Assembly (NCBI GenBank): GCA_937989875.1
Contig: CALKBO010000030.1
Span: forward strand, 1-64,000
Direction of reading: 5' to 3'
Length of the DNA: 64,000 nucleotides
Source: an uncultured Collinsella sp.
Lineage (GTDB): Bacteria; Actinomycetota; Coriobacteriia; Coriobacteriales; Coriobacteriaceae
The notes under the pieces are model-generated. The model was not told where the DNA came from. It saw nothing but the letters and a program-made list of their open reading frames with translations, and made no database searches. Below, in pieces: positions 28,034 through 36,356 of the stretch. Position numbers and translations under genes: made by a program. Every line of letters starts with the position of its first letter. The stretch's first letter is position 1.

Positions 28034-28591
28034 ATGAAAAAGAAGCTGCTGCTTGCGCCCCTCATGGCCGTCTTGGTTGCATGCGTGGTCGTGCTTTCCG
28101 GCTGTGGAGGTCCTTCGGTTGAGGAGCTCATCACCGAGGATCTTACGACGCAGTTTGACGAGGTCAAGAACGGTGGCGACGACTTCCTTTCTGGTCTGGA
28201 GGAAGCTTCGGGCGACGAGTTCGAGCAGCTGGGTATCGATCCCAAGGAGTATGCCAAGACCTATCTCGAGGGCTTTGACTACAAGATCGGCGACGTGACG
28301 GTCGACGAGGACAAGGGTGTCGCGACCGCCGAGGTCTCTATCACCTGCAAGTCTATGAACAAGATCGTCGAGGACTTCTCCGCCCAGTATCAGGAGAAGG
28401 TCGCCGCGCTTGACACGGTTCCTTCCGATGACGAGCTGTACAAGATGGCCGGTCAGGTTATGGTCGATGTGACCAAGGCCACCGAGCCCAGGAAGACCAC
28501 GGTTATCTTCAAGTACACCTGCAACGACGACGGCGAGTGGTCTGCCGACGACTCCGTCAACTCCGAGATGATGGATGCAATGCTGAGCTAG
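28034..28591 (+). CDS. Small lipoprotein, DUF5105-like
   Basis: A 185-residue exported lipoprotein. The signal peptide MKKKLLLAPLMAVLVACVVV ends in lipobox LSGC (about residue 24). The mature part is acidic and alternates helices with strands (DYKIGDVTVDEDKGVATAEVSITC), like the DUF5105/DUF4878 family of small lipoproteins. The function is unknown. GGGAGGA supports the ATG at 28034; the frame is open further upstream but without a start signal. It is alone in its transcript and is followed by a copy of the same structured 3' element seen after pyrE. Confidence 0.82.
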   Translation: MKKKLLLAPLMAVLVACVVVLSGCGGPSVEELITEDLTTQFDEVKNGGDDFLSGLEEASGDEFEQLGIDPKEYAKTYLEGFDYKIGDVTVDEDKGVATAEVSITCKSMNKIVEDFSAQYQEKVAALDTVPSDDELYKMAGQVMVDVTKATEPRKTTVIFKYTCNDDGEWSADDSVNSEMMDAMLS

Positions 28592-28594
28592 TTC

Positions 28595-28762
28595 GTTGCG
28601 GCGTTTTACCAAACGCCGCAACTGCTCGACGTTGCGCGGGCACCAGAGCGACAACTTGTCATTCAAAGAGGACGGTATGACCAGAAGGTCTATGCCGTCC
28701 TCTTTTCATGCCAATTTGTTCGCTCTGGTGTCCGCTCGCTGTCCGTCCTCTACCTGCGGCGT
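28595..28762 (+). terminator. Structured 3' element B after the lipoprotein gene
   Basis: Hairpin 1 is 12 bp (28595-28606 with 28611-28622), loop TACC as in element A but with a G-C in place of an A-T pair. Hairpin 2 (28665-28705) has an 11-bp stem, apex GACCAGAAGGTC and a TTTT tail. The outer stem CACCAGAGCG/CGCTCTGGTG plus ACAA/TTGT (28641-28654 with 28716-28730) has a bulged T at the same place as in element A but a different sequence. The tail GCTCGCTGTCCGT...CTACCTGCGGCGT is conserved. Confidence 0.8.
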
Positions 28763-28864
28763 TGCCATCGCTGAAGTAGTCATTGGGAAGGCGGCGGCTG
28801 GGGACGTTCCTTTTCTGCCGGTAGTTGGGGACATTCCTTGTGCTAGCGTTGCATCGAGTGTTTG

Positions 28865-28974
28865 GGAAACCGCGACCCGGTTTTTGGCCGAATAGTGGGT
28901 CGCATTTTCCGGATGGGGTGGGTTGCGGAAAGTGCGACCCGGAATATTGCTCCAAAACGGGATGCGCTTTCCGC
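28865..28974. repeat. Two GCGACCC-type imperfect palindromes
   Basis: GGAAACCGCGACCC (28865-28878) faces GGGTCGCATTTTCC (28897-28910). GCGGAAAGTGCGACCCG (28925-28941) faces CGGGATGCGCTTTCCGC (28958-28974). A related pair is at 43763-43806. They fill the gap between the lipoprotein element and the HAD gene. Confidence 0.7.
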
Positions 28975-29014
28975 GCGGAAGAATTGTCGCAGCTGCGTTA
29001 AGCAGTGTCGCTCG

Positions 29015-29683
29015 TTACTCGCCCAGAATCAGCGCCGCTAGCTCGTCCTGGGTGTCCACCACGTAGTCGGCGCCGGCGGCTTCCAGCTCTGCGCGGCCGC
29101 GGAAGCCCCAGCTGACGCCCGCGCTCTTAAGGCCGGCGTTGTGACCGGTCAGGATATCGACATTGGAATCGCCCACATAGAGCGTGGTTGCCGGATCGGC
29201 ACCCAGCTCTTCCATCACATGCAGCGTGACGGGTGCTTCGGGCTTGGGCGGAAACGCATCGACACGGCCCTGTACCAGCGCAAAGCGCTCGGGACCAAAA
29301 TACTTCTCGATAAGCGGAGCCGCCGAGACGTGGTCCTTGTTAGTGAGTACGGCTAGCTGCACACCCGCGGCGCGCAGGCGGTCGAGCATCTCGATCGTGC
29401 CGGCATAGGGGGCGGTGTGGTCCTCCTTGTGCTCGCCGTAGTAAGCCCTAAACTCGGCAAGCGTCTGCTCAAACATACGGCTGTCGCCCGCATACTCGGC
29501 AGGCATAAAACGCTCAACCAGCTTGAGCATGCCGTTTCCCACCTTGTAGCGGTACTCGTCAACGGCAAACGTGGGCCAGCCGTGCGTCTCGCAGGTATGG
29601 TTGCCGGCGGCCGCCAGATCCTCGAGCGTGTTGAGGATGGTGCCGTCCAGGTCAAAGATCACATGGGAAAAAGCTGCTGCCAT
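29015..29683 (-). CDS. HAD-family phosphatase, phosphoglycolate phosphatase-like
   Basis: A 222-residue cytosolic hydrolase of HAD subfamily IA. Motif I is FDLDGTILNT near residue 7-16 (nucleophile and acid Asp), motif II is VLTNKD, the Lys is in PPKPEAPV and motif IV is YVGDSNVDI. A helical cap lies between motifs I and II. Best overall similarity by eye is to Gph/PpaX phosphatases; the substrate remains open. ATG 29683 has GGGAG six nt upstream; ATGs further upstream lack this. It lies downstream of hypE on the same strand but 120 nt away, so operon membership is unsure. Confidence 0.87.
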   Translation of the reverse strand: MAAAFSHVIFDLDGTILNTLEDLAAAGNHTCETHGWPTFAVDEYRYKVGNGMLKLVERFMPAEYAGDSRMFEQTLAEFRAYYGEHKEDHTAPYAGTIEMLDRLRAAGVQLAVLTNKDHVSAAPLIEKYFGPERFALVQGRVDAFPPKPEAPVTLHVMEELGADPATTLYVGDSNVDILTGHNAGLKSAGVSWGFRGRAELEAAGADYVVDTQDELAALILGE

Positions 29684-29806
29684 GAAAGCTCCCGTCATTG
29701 GATTTAAAACGCACCTCATAATACTGGGCTTCCGCGTTGGGCGTGCTTGGAATCTGAACATCTCCAGGGATACCAAGCCGCATCGCGCCGACCGTGCGGT
29801 TCCGCC

Positions 29807-30841
29807 CTAGCAAATTCTCGGCAGCTGCTCTCCCACGAGCATGTCGAGGATGCGGGTTGAGCCCCAGCCGGTGCGCACGCGCACGGCGGGACGGGAGCCC
29901 TCGGCAAGCGGCAGCACGCGACCGATGATGGCGGCATTCTCGCCGTAGCGGGCGGCGCGCATGGCGCTCAGCGCGGCATCGGCTTGCTCGGCCGGCACCA
30001 CGGCGACCATCTTGCCCTCGTTTGCCACCTGCAGCACATCGTAGCCGAGCATCTCGCAGGCGGCCTGCACGTCGGGACGCACGGGCACGGCATCCTCGTC
30101 AACCTCCATGGCAACACCGCTTGCCTGGGCAAACTCGTTGAGCGTGGACGCCAGGCCACCGCGCGTGGGGTCGCGAAAGCAACGCGTGCCGGGCGCTGCG
30201 GCCAGAACGTCGGCAATCAGGTGGTTGAGCGGCGCGGCGTCGCTTTCTATCGTGCTCGAAAAGGCCAAACCCTCGCGCTGGCTCATGATGGCGATACCGT
30301 GGTCGCCCAGTGTGCCCGACACCAGGATGACGTCGCCGGGGCGGCAGTTGGCGCCGCTGAGCGCCACGCCCGTGGGAACCTCGCCCACGCCGGCGGTATT
30401 GATATAGACGCCGTCGGCCCCGCCGCGCTCGACCACCTTGGTGTCGCCCGTGATTATGGACACGCCCGCCTCGCGCGCCGTCTCGGCCATGGTCTGCACA
30501 ATCTGGCGGAGCTTATCCATGGGATAGCCCTCTTCGAGGATAAAGCCGCACGACAGGTAGCGCACGTTGGCGCCCGAGGTCGCGACGTCGTTGACGGTTC
30601 CGCACACGGCAAGGCGGCCGATGTTGCCACCGGGGAAGAACTGCGGCGAGACTACAAAGCTGTCGGTCGACATGGCGATGCGCCCGCTCGCGGGCAGCGC
30701 GGCGACGCCGGCGTCGTTGCCCTCGAGCAGCTCGGGCGACCCAAAGGCATCCAAAAAGACCTCATCGATGATGCGTTTCATCATCTGACCGCCAGAGCCG
30801 TGGCCCAACAGGACGGTGCTATCGGTGATGCTATGGGACAT
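29807..30841 (-). CDS. hypE: NiFe-hydrogenase maturation protein HypE
   Basis: A 344-residue ATP-dependent dehydratase that turns the HypF-made C-terminal thiocarbamate into thiocyanate, the source of the cyanide ligands of the NiFe centre. It starts LLGHGSGGQMMKRIIDEVF and ends in the required Pro-Arg-Ile-Cys tail, the attachment cysteine being the last residue. The ATP-binding AIRS fold shows in EGNDAGV, STDSFVVSP and RDPTRGGLA. ATG 30841 is preferred over a TTG six nt upstream by spacing to GGAG. It follows hypD after 48 nt. Confidence 0.96.
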   Translation of the reverse strand: MSHSITDSTVLLGHGSGGQMMKRIIDEVFLDAFGSPELLEGNDAGVAALPASGRIAMSTDSFVVSPQFFPGGNIGRLAVCGTVNDVATSGANVRYLSCGFILEEGYPMDKLRQIVQTMAETAREAGVSIITGDTKVVERGGADGVYINTAGVGEVPTGVALSGANCRPGDVILVSGTLGDHGIAIMSQREGLAFSSTIESDAAPLNHLIADVLAAAPGTRCFRDPTRGGLASTLNEFAQASGVAMEVDEDAVPVRPDVQAACEMLGYDVLQVANEGKMVAVVPAEQADAALSAMRAARYGENAAIIGRVLPLAEGSRPAVRVRTGWGSTRILDMLVGEQLPRIC

Positions 30842-30889
30842 ATCCAAAACTCCAATCGTGGGTGGTGCCAGTGTGCGGGTGCGTCCAGG

Positions 30890-32002
30890 CTAGTTACGGT
30901 AGCGGTAGTACGCCGCGCAGCTGCCCTCGGAGCTCACCATGCACGGTCCGACGGGGTGCTCGGGCGTGCAGGTGCGGCCAAAGAGCGGGCAGCTGTTCGG
31001 CGTAATGGCCCCGCGCAGCACGTCGCCGCAGCGGCATCCACGCGGCTCGACCGTCGCCTCAACGGGCACGTCAAAGCGAGCGCGGGCATCAAAGCGCGAG
31101 AACTCGGGGCGGATAGAAAGGCCCGAGTTGGCAATCGGCCCCAGCCCGCGCCACGTGGTGCCGCATGGCTCAAACACCTGCTCGACCAGCTGGCGCGCCA
31201 CGGGGTTGCCGTCTGCGTTGACGCCACGGCGGTAGGCGTTGTCGATCGCGGGCCTGCCCTCGACAACCATCTGGACCAGCATGCAGATGCCCTGCAGGAT
31301 ATCGACCGGTTCAAATCCCGTGACCACGCCCGGGGTATTGAACTCGTCGACCAAAAAGCTAAAGGGCGCCAAGCCCGTGATGGTGGCGACGTGGCCCGGC
31401 AGGATAAAGCCGTCGATGGCGGTCTCGGGGTCGTTGGCGATGGCGCGCAACGCCGGCGGCGTGGTCTTGTGGGCGCAATAGACCGAAAAGTTCAAAAGCC
31501 CGCGTGCCTCGGCCTCCAAGATGGCGGCGGCGATGGTGGGCGTCGTAGTCTCAAAGCCCACGCCCATAAAAATGACCGGACGATCGGGGCTTTGCTCGGC
31601 GATGTCGAGCGCGTCGAGCGGGGAATAGACGATGCGGATGTCGCGCCCTGCCGCCTTTTGCGCAGCGAGCGAGGTGGACGATCCGGGCACGCGCATCATG
31701 TCGCCAAAGGTGGTGATGATGGCGCCGTCTATGTTGGCGAGCGCGATCGCGTGGTCGATGTCGCGGTTGGCGGTTACGCAGACGGGGCACCCCGGGCCAC
31801 TCAGCAGCTTGAGCCCGGCCGGCATAATGGAGCGAAAGCCATAGCGGCCGATGCTCACGGTGTGCGTGCCGCAGACTTCCATAAGGTTGATGGTGCGGTC
31901 GCCGACGAGTTCATGGATGCGTTCGATGAGCTCGCGGGCCAGCTTGGAATCGCGAAATGCCGAAAAGTCGATACCGGAGCGCGCCGGCTGTCCGGCCGCC
32001 AC
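30890..32002 (-). CDS. hypD: NiFe-hydrogenase maturation protein HypD
   Basis: A 370-residue Fe-S scaffold on which, together with HypC, the Fe(CN)2CO group is built. Conserved motifs include LMEVCGTHT (active cysteine), SGPGCPVCVT, MRVPGS, GFETTTP, and the C-terminal Fe-S cysteines in EPRGCRCGDVLRG and TPEHPVGPC. A GTG start overlaps the last base of the hypC stop codon, giving tight translational coupling and equal production of the two partners. Confidence 0.96.
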   Translation of the reverse strand: MAAGQPARSGIDFSAFRDSKLARELIERIHELVGDRTINLMEVCGTHTVSIGRYGFRSIMPAGLKLLSGPGCPVCVTANRDIDHAIALANIDGAIITTFGDMMRVPGSSTSLAAQKAAGRDIRIVYSPLDALDIAEQSPDRPVIFMGVGFETTTPTIAAAILEAEARGLLNFSVYCAHKTTPPALRAIANDPETAIDGFILPGHVATITGLAPFSFLVDEFNTPGVVTGFEPVDILQGICMLVQMVVEGRPAIDNAYRRGVNADGNPVARQLVEQVFEPCGTTWRGLGPIANSGLSIRPEFSRFDARARFDVPVEATVEPRGCRCGDVLRGAITPNSCPLFGRTCTPEHPVGPCMVSSEGSCAAYYRYRN

Positions 32003-32262
32003 TAGTATGCCTCGGCCGGGTTGCTGACCAGTTGGTCTTCTTCGATCAGCTCGGTCATGGCATTAACGAGCTCGAGCGTCTCCTGCGCTTCCTGCTCGTC
32101 GACAATCTGGATGCCAAAGCCGGCGTGTACGAGAATATAGTCGCCAACCTGCGCCGTCGGCACGAGTCGTAGCGACACGGGGCGCTCGATGCCCATCATG
32201 TCGACGGTGGCCTTGAGGTCGTCGTCGCGTTTGACTACTTTACCGGGAACGGCAAGGCACAT
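32002..32262 (-). CDS. hypC: Hydrogenase maturation chaperone HypC
   Basis: An 86-residue chaperone that carries the iron group from HypD to the hydrogenase large subunit. The N-terminal MCLAVPGKVV with the essential Cys2 is intact. The body forms the small beta barrel (SLRLVPTAQVGDYILVHAGF). Preceded by AAAAGGGG. It lies between hypF and hypD in one maturation operon; the hydrogenase structural genes and hypA/hypB are not in the window. Confidence 0.97.
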   Translation of the reverse strand: MCLAVPGKVVKRDDDLKATVDMMGIERPVSLRLVPTAQVGDYILVHAGFGIQIVDEQEAQETLELVNAMTELIEEDQLVSNPAEAY

Positions 32263-32396
32263 ATTGTTCCCCTTTTAGACGCTTTGCGCTGGATAGGCGC
32301 TCAATAATCCATCAGTTGATGGTAGCGCTCGCGGGGTTTGCGGGCAAACGCGTTACGCCTGTGAGACGGCTGGGCACAGCGGCGTGTGAGGGCGAG

Positions 32397-34868
32397 CTAC
32401 TGCGATGCAATCTGCGCAAGACGAGCGCTTGCGACCGCCGCCTGACCGTAGGCGATGCAGCCGTCATTGACGGGTACGGTGTGGGGGACCAAGACAGCAA
32501 GGCCCGCGTATTTGAGCTCGCGGGTGAGGAGCTGGAGCAGAAGTCGGTTCATGAACACGCCGCCCGAGAGCGCGACGGTGCCAATGCCCTCGCGCGCGCA
32601 GATTTCGGTGGCGATGCGCGCCGAGGAGCGCGCGACGGCGACATGGAAGTCGAGTGCGAGCCTGTCGGCGGGCGCTCCGGCTTCAATTCCCTCCAAAAGT
32701 GCCTCAAAGAGTGCTTTCTGGTCCAGCACATCGGGGCCGTCCAGCCACGATGGGCCAGATGTGGAATAGCCGACGTTGTCGTCGGGAAAACGGGCGATTT
32801 TGCCGTCCAGTGCACGCCAAGCGGCGGCTTCGAGCTCGATGGCGGGTTCGCCCTCGTAGGTTGCCTGGCCGCAAATGCCCAAAATCGCGGCTGCGGCATC
32901 AAACAGGCGACCCATACTGCTGGTGCGCGGACTGTTGATGCCGCGCTCGATCATCGTTGCCGTTATGCTGCGCGTTTGCTCGTCAAGGCTGTTCAAGAGC
33001 CCCACGGCTCCCGGGTGCTCGAGCAGGTCGAGCTCGCTGAGCAGGGCAAAGGCGTTGCGGCGGGCATCGTGTACGGATGCGGCGCCACCGGGAAGCGCCC
33101 AGGTGCGCAGATGCGCGACGCGCTCAAAATCGGCGAGATGGGCGACAAGAAACTCACCGCCCCATATGGTGCCATCGGTGCCGGCACCCGTGCCGTCGAA
33201 GGCGATGCCGAGGACGCGTGTATCGGGCGCAAGCCGGCCTGCGGCAATCGCCTCTGCCATGACGCTCGCGATGTGCGCATGATGGTGCTGGACTTCGATA
33301 AGCGGCAGATTGTGCTCCCGTGCCTGCTCGCGCGCCCATTGGCTCGACAGATAACTGGGATGCATGTCGCATGCCAAGGCGGCAGGCGCCAGGTCAAAGA
33401 GGCTTTCCAGACGCGTGCGTGCGGCGCTCCAAGCATCGAAAGTCGCGCCGTTTTCGACATCGCCGATATGCTGCGACACAAAACAGGCCGCATGGCCGTC
33501 GGTGTCCTCGCGCGTGAGTGCGATCGTGGCTTTTTGCTGCGGCCCGCAGGCGAGCACACAGGGCGTGGCGTTGTCGAGCGCCGGCAACGACAGCGGCTGC
33601 GGCGCATATCCGCGTGCGCGGCGCACGGGCATGACGACCCCGTCGACTACGCGTACCACGGAGTCGTCGTAGCGCGACAGAATCGCGCGGTCGTTACCGA
33701 GCAGCGCATCGGCGATGCCGGCGGCAACAAGGTGCTCCCATGCAAGGGCATCGTCGGTCTCGATGGGCTCTTCGCTCAGGTTTCCGCTGGTCATGACGAG
33801 TGCGCTCATGCCGTGCGCCGCGGCTGCGGCGAGCAGCAAATGTTGAAGCGGGGTGTAGGGGAGCATGACGCCAAGCTCGGGCAAGTCGTGCGCGACGGAT
33901 GGCGCGAGTTCGAGGGCGTTGGGGGAGCTGTGGGCGTCGTTGCCGGCTGCGCGGCGACGCAGCAGCACAATGGGACGAACACTGCCGGCCAGCAGGTTGC
34001 GCTCAATGCCATCGATATGACACAGGCGCTCGGCGTCGGCAAGGCTTCGCACCATAACGGCAAGCGGCTTGTTGCTGCGACGCTTGCGACGGCGCAACTC
34101 GCGCACCGCCTGTTCGTTGGTGGCATCGCAGGCCAGGTGGAATCCGCCTAGACCCTTGATGGCGACGATGCCGCCGTCTGCCAGCAGCTCGACGCAGCGT
34201 TCGATGATGGCATCGCTGGCCTCGCGCGTGGAGCCGACGGCCGGTGTTGCGTTGACGACCGCTGGCGCAACGCCGCGGTCCGCCTCGCGCCACGTAATAT
34301 GCGGTCCGCAATCAAAACAGGCATCGGGCTGCGCGTGAAACCGCCGATCGAGCGGGTCGGCATACTCTGCGGCGCAGGTGGGGCACATGGGAAAGCGATC
34401 CATCGAGGTGGCCGCTCGGTCATAGGGCAGCGAGCGAATGATGGTAAAGCGCGGTCCGCAGTTGGTGCAGTTGATAAAGGGATAGTGAAAGCGTCGGTCG
34501 GCGGGGTCGAACAGCTCGCGCAGGCAGTCGTCGCACGTGGCGATGTCGGGCGAGATGAGCGTCGTGTGGGCAGTTTGATCCTGCGACGCCACAATGCGAA
34601 AGCCCTGCTCGTTAGCGGCGTCCCAGTTGCCGGGTGCTAGGTCCACAACCTCGACATGCTCCACGCGAGACGCCGCAGGCGCATGCTCGGAAAGCGCGGC
34701 GATAAATTCGTCGAGCGACTCGCTTAGAGCGTGCGCTTCGATATGCACGCCATCGCCCGCGTTGAGCACCCAGCCGCAAATGCCGTGCGCCATGGCCTCG
34801 CGATACACAAACGGTCGCATGCCGACGCCCTGCACAATGCCCGTTACATGGATATGCACACGTCGCAT
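32397..34868 (-). CDS. hypF: Carbamoyltransferase HypF
   Basis: An 823-residue enzyme that makes carbamoyl-adenylate and loads the carbamoyl group onto HypE. Domains in order: acylphosphatase (residues 1-90, GIVQGVGMRPFVYR), two zinc fingers (CDDCLREL...CTNCGPRF and CPTCAAEY...CFDCGPHI, 100-190), a YrdC-like domain (about 200-380, with KGLGGFHLACDA), and the Kae1-like carbamoyltransferase domain (HHHAHIASVMAE, then AFDGTGAGTDGTIWGGEFL and LSGGVFMNRLL). ATG 34868 has AAGGAGGG at good spacing; an ATG 15 nt upstream has none. First hyp gene of the run, 49 nt after nikR. Confidence 0.96.
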   Translation of the reverse strand: MRRVHIHVTGIVQGVGMRPFVYREAMAHGICGWVLNAGDGVHIEAHALSESLDEFIAALSEHAPAASRVEHVEVVDLAPGNWDAANEQGFRIVASQDQTAHTTLISPDIATCDDCLRELFDPADRRFHYPFINCTNCGPRFTIIRSLPYDRAATSMDRFPMCPTCAAEYADPLDRRFHAQPDACFDCGPHITWREADRGVAPAVVNATPAVGSTREASDAIIERCVELLADGGIVAIKGLGGFHLACDATNEQAVRELRRRKRRSNKPLAVMVRSLADAERLCHIDGIERNLLAGSVRPIVLLRRRAAGNDAHSSPNALELAPSVAHDLPELGVMLPYTPLQHLLLAAAAAHGMSALVMTSGNLSEEPIETDDALAWEHLVAAGIADALLGNDRAILSRYDDSVVRVVDGVVMPVRRARGYAPQPLSLPALDNATPCVLACGPQQKATIALTREDTDGHAACFVSQHIGDVENGATFDAWSAARTRLESLFDLAPAALACDMHPSYLSSQWAREQAREHNLPLIEVQHHHAHIASVMAEAIAAGRLAPDTRVLGIAFDGTGAGTDGTIWGGEFLVAHLADFERVAHLRTWALPGGAASVHDARRNAFALLSELDLLEHPGAVGLLNSLDEQTRSITATMIERGINSPRTSSMGRLFDAAAAILGICGQATYEGEPAIELEAAAWRALDGKIARFPDDNVGYSTSGPSWLDGPDVLDQKALFEALLEGIEAGAPADRLALDFHVAVARSSARIATEICAREGIGTVALSGGVFMNRLLLQLLTRELKYAGLAVLVPHTVPVNDGCIAYGQAAVASARLAQIASQ

Positions 34869-34916
34869 GCGACCCTCCTTCATCGAAACCTGTCCCTTAT
34901 TGGCAGTCGTGTGCCG

Positions 34917-35429
34917 TTACAGCCCCAGGCTCTGCTCGGTGGCGGCGCAGGTGAGCTCGCCGTGTTTAACGCCGCGCAGGCCCAGTAGACGGTCGGCCAG
35001 CTCGTAGACACGCTCGCCGCGACCCTTAAGCGCCAGAATCTCCAAGCAGTTGTGGTGATCCAGATGCACATGCATGGTCGATACGATCTCGTCGGTGTAG
35101 TCGTGCTGCACCTCGTCCAGACGGCGCGTCAGGTCGCCGGTGTGATGGTCGTAAATCATGGTGAGCGACCCGATGACCTGCTCGTCGGGCGTTCGCATCT
35201 GCTCCTTGGCAATCGAGGTGCGAATCAGGTCGCGCACGGCCTCGGAACGGTTGGCAACGTCGCCGCGGCGCGCAATCTGCTCGTCAAAGCGGCGCAGCAG
35301 GTCGTCGGGCGCGGTGACCGAAAAACGGACCAGCTCTGAGGCGGAGCCGCTGCAACGGCAGCCCACGTTGCCGGTCGGCCCGTGCGGATGCTCGTGCTCG
35401 CGATCGCAGGCGTGCTCGTGCTCGGCCAC
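34917..35429 (-). CDS. nikR: Nickel-responsive regulator NikR with His/Cys-rich N-terminal extension
   Basis: A 170-residue regulator. Residues 33-75 are the ribbon-helix-helix DNA-binding domain (LVRFSVTAPDDLLRRFDEQI...NRSEAVRDLI). The ACT-like sensor follows with all four nickel ligands: His109, His120, His122 and Cys128 (TMHVHLDHHNC). Compared with E. coli NikR the ligands are shifted by 33 residues because of an N-terminal extension with seven or more His/Cys (HEHACDREHEHPHG, then CRC). The GTG start lies one base after the stop codon of the 82-residue gene. It stands at the head of the hyp genes, so nickel probably tunes hydrogenase maturation. Confidence 0.93.
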   Translation of the reverse strand: MAEHEHACDREHEHPHGPTGNVGCRCSGSASELVRFSVTAPDDLLRRFDEQIARRGDVANRSEAVRDLIRTSIAKEQMRTPDEQVIGSLTMIYDHHTGDLTRRLDEVQHDYTDEIVSTMHVHLDHHNCLEILALKGRGERVYELADRLLGLRGVKHGELTCAATEQSLGL

Positions 35430-35430
35430 G

Positions 35431-35679
35431 CTACACCAGCTTTACGGAGCCAACAGAGTTATGGTCGGCCTCGATGGCCTCCTCATAGCCCTCGAGTGCG
35501 TCGTGTGCCTCGTGGAGCGCCGCCATGGCGGCCTCGAGCTTGGCGCCAATGCGCTCCATATCAAAGTTCTCGGTCGCATGCAGCAGCTGATGGCTCCACT
35601 CGTGGGCGAGCTCGATGGTGTCGTCGACCTGCTTGACGCTCATGGCAAGCTGGCTCATGTTCATTCCGACGTCATGCAT
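35431..35679 (-). CDS. Small helical protein co-transcribed with nikR
   Basis: An 82-residue acidic protein of two predicted long helices (ELAHEWSHQLLHATENFDMERI and KLEAAMAALHEAHDALEGYEEA). It contains several His in helical spacing and one Trp but no cysteine. I do not recognise the family. AAGGAGA sits at good distance from ATG 35679, and its stop codon is one base from the nikR start, so the two are translationally coupled. A nickel- or hydrogenase-linked role is inferred only from this position. Confidence 0.75.
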   Translation of the reverse strand: MHDVGMNMSQLAMSVKQVDDTIELAHEWSHQLLHATENFDMERIGAKLEAAMAALHEAHDALEGYEEAIEADHNSVGSVKLV

Positions 35680-35756
35680 GGGAAATCTCCTTATGCTCGG
35701 GGCAATCCAGTGGTTCAGATTCTACTACGCCCGCACGGGGCGCTACCGCATAAGAA

Positions 35757-35789
35757 AACGGGTGCGAGTCCGTCTGACCCGCACCCGTT
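35757..35789 (-). terminator. Terminator downstream of trxA
   Basis: A perfect 10-bp stem (AACGGGTGCG 35757-35766 with CGCACCCGTT 35780-35789). Read on the minus strand it is followed by a T-rich run, as expected for the end of the thioredoxin transcript. Confidence 0.8.
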
Positions 35790-35899
35790 CACTGGGGGCT
35801 GTTTGTGATTACCATATTATCCGTGGTCGCGGGCGCAGCACCCGGCTCTCCGGTGAGCGGCGCAAAACCGCTCATGGACGGCAGCACATGACCGGCGTA

Positions 35900-36220
35900 T
35901 TACAGGTGCTTCTCAAGCAGCGCCTGCAGCCTGGCCTTGGGCAGCGCGCCAACGGAGCGGTCAACTTCCTCGCCGTTCTTAAAGACAACCAGCGTGGGGA
36001 TGCTCATGACGCCAAACTTCATGGCCAGGTCCTGATTGTCGTCGACGTTGCATTTGGCGACGGCAAGCTTGCCGGCCAGCTCGTCGGCTACTTCGTCAAC
36101 AATGGGCGAGAGCGAGCGGCAGGGACCGCACCACGGTGCCCAAAAATCAACCAGCACGGGAAGGCTGCCGTTAACGACGGAATCGAAGTTCTCGGGGGTA
36201 ATCTGCTTAATGTCAGCCAT
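35900..36220 (-). CDS. trxA: Thioredoxin
   Basis: A 106-residue cytosolic thiol-disulfide reductase. The active site WCGPC has the redox pair Cys31 and Cys34; VDFWAPW precedes it and the cis-proline loop MSIPTLVVFKNGEEV follows. Length is classical. The start at 36220 has GGAGGTCACC; in-frame codons further upstream would add a non-thioredoxin tail. It is divergent from the unknown gene at 36357. Confidence 0.96.
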   Translation of the reverse strand: MADIKQITPENFDSVVNGSLPVLVDFWAPWCGPCRSLSPIVDEVADELAGKLAVAKCNVDDNQDLAMKFGVMSIPTLVVFKNGEEVDRSVGALPKARLQALLEKHL

Positions 36221-36356
36221 GGTGACCTCCATAGTGCGACGCGGCTCAGCCGCGTAAAACTCAGTACGACCGTGCTTATACCCAACGGCCCGCAATGCAA
36301 CCACTCGCGGTCGGCTCTTTTATATAATGGTGGGCACGCAAACGATTGGAGAGCGC

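Noticed and set aside
29984..34151. Very long + strand frames opposite hypE, hypD and hypF
   Set aside because: The minus strand encodes complete Hyp proteins with all catalytic motifs; the antisense translations are Gly/Arg-rich and featureless.
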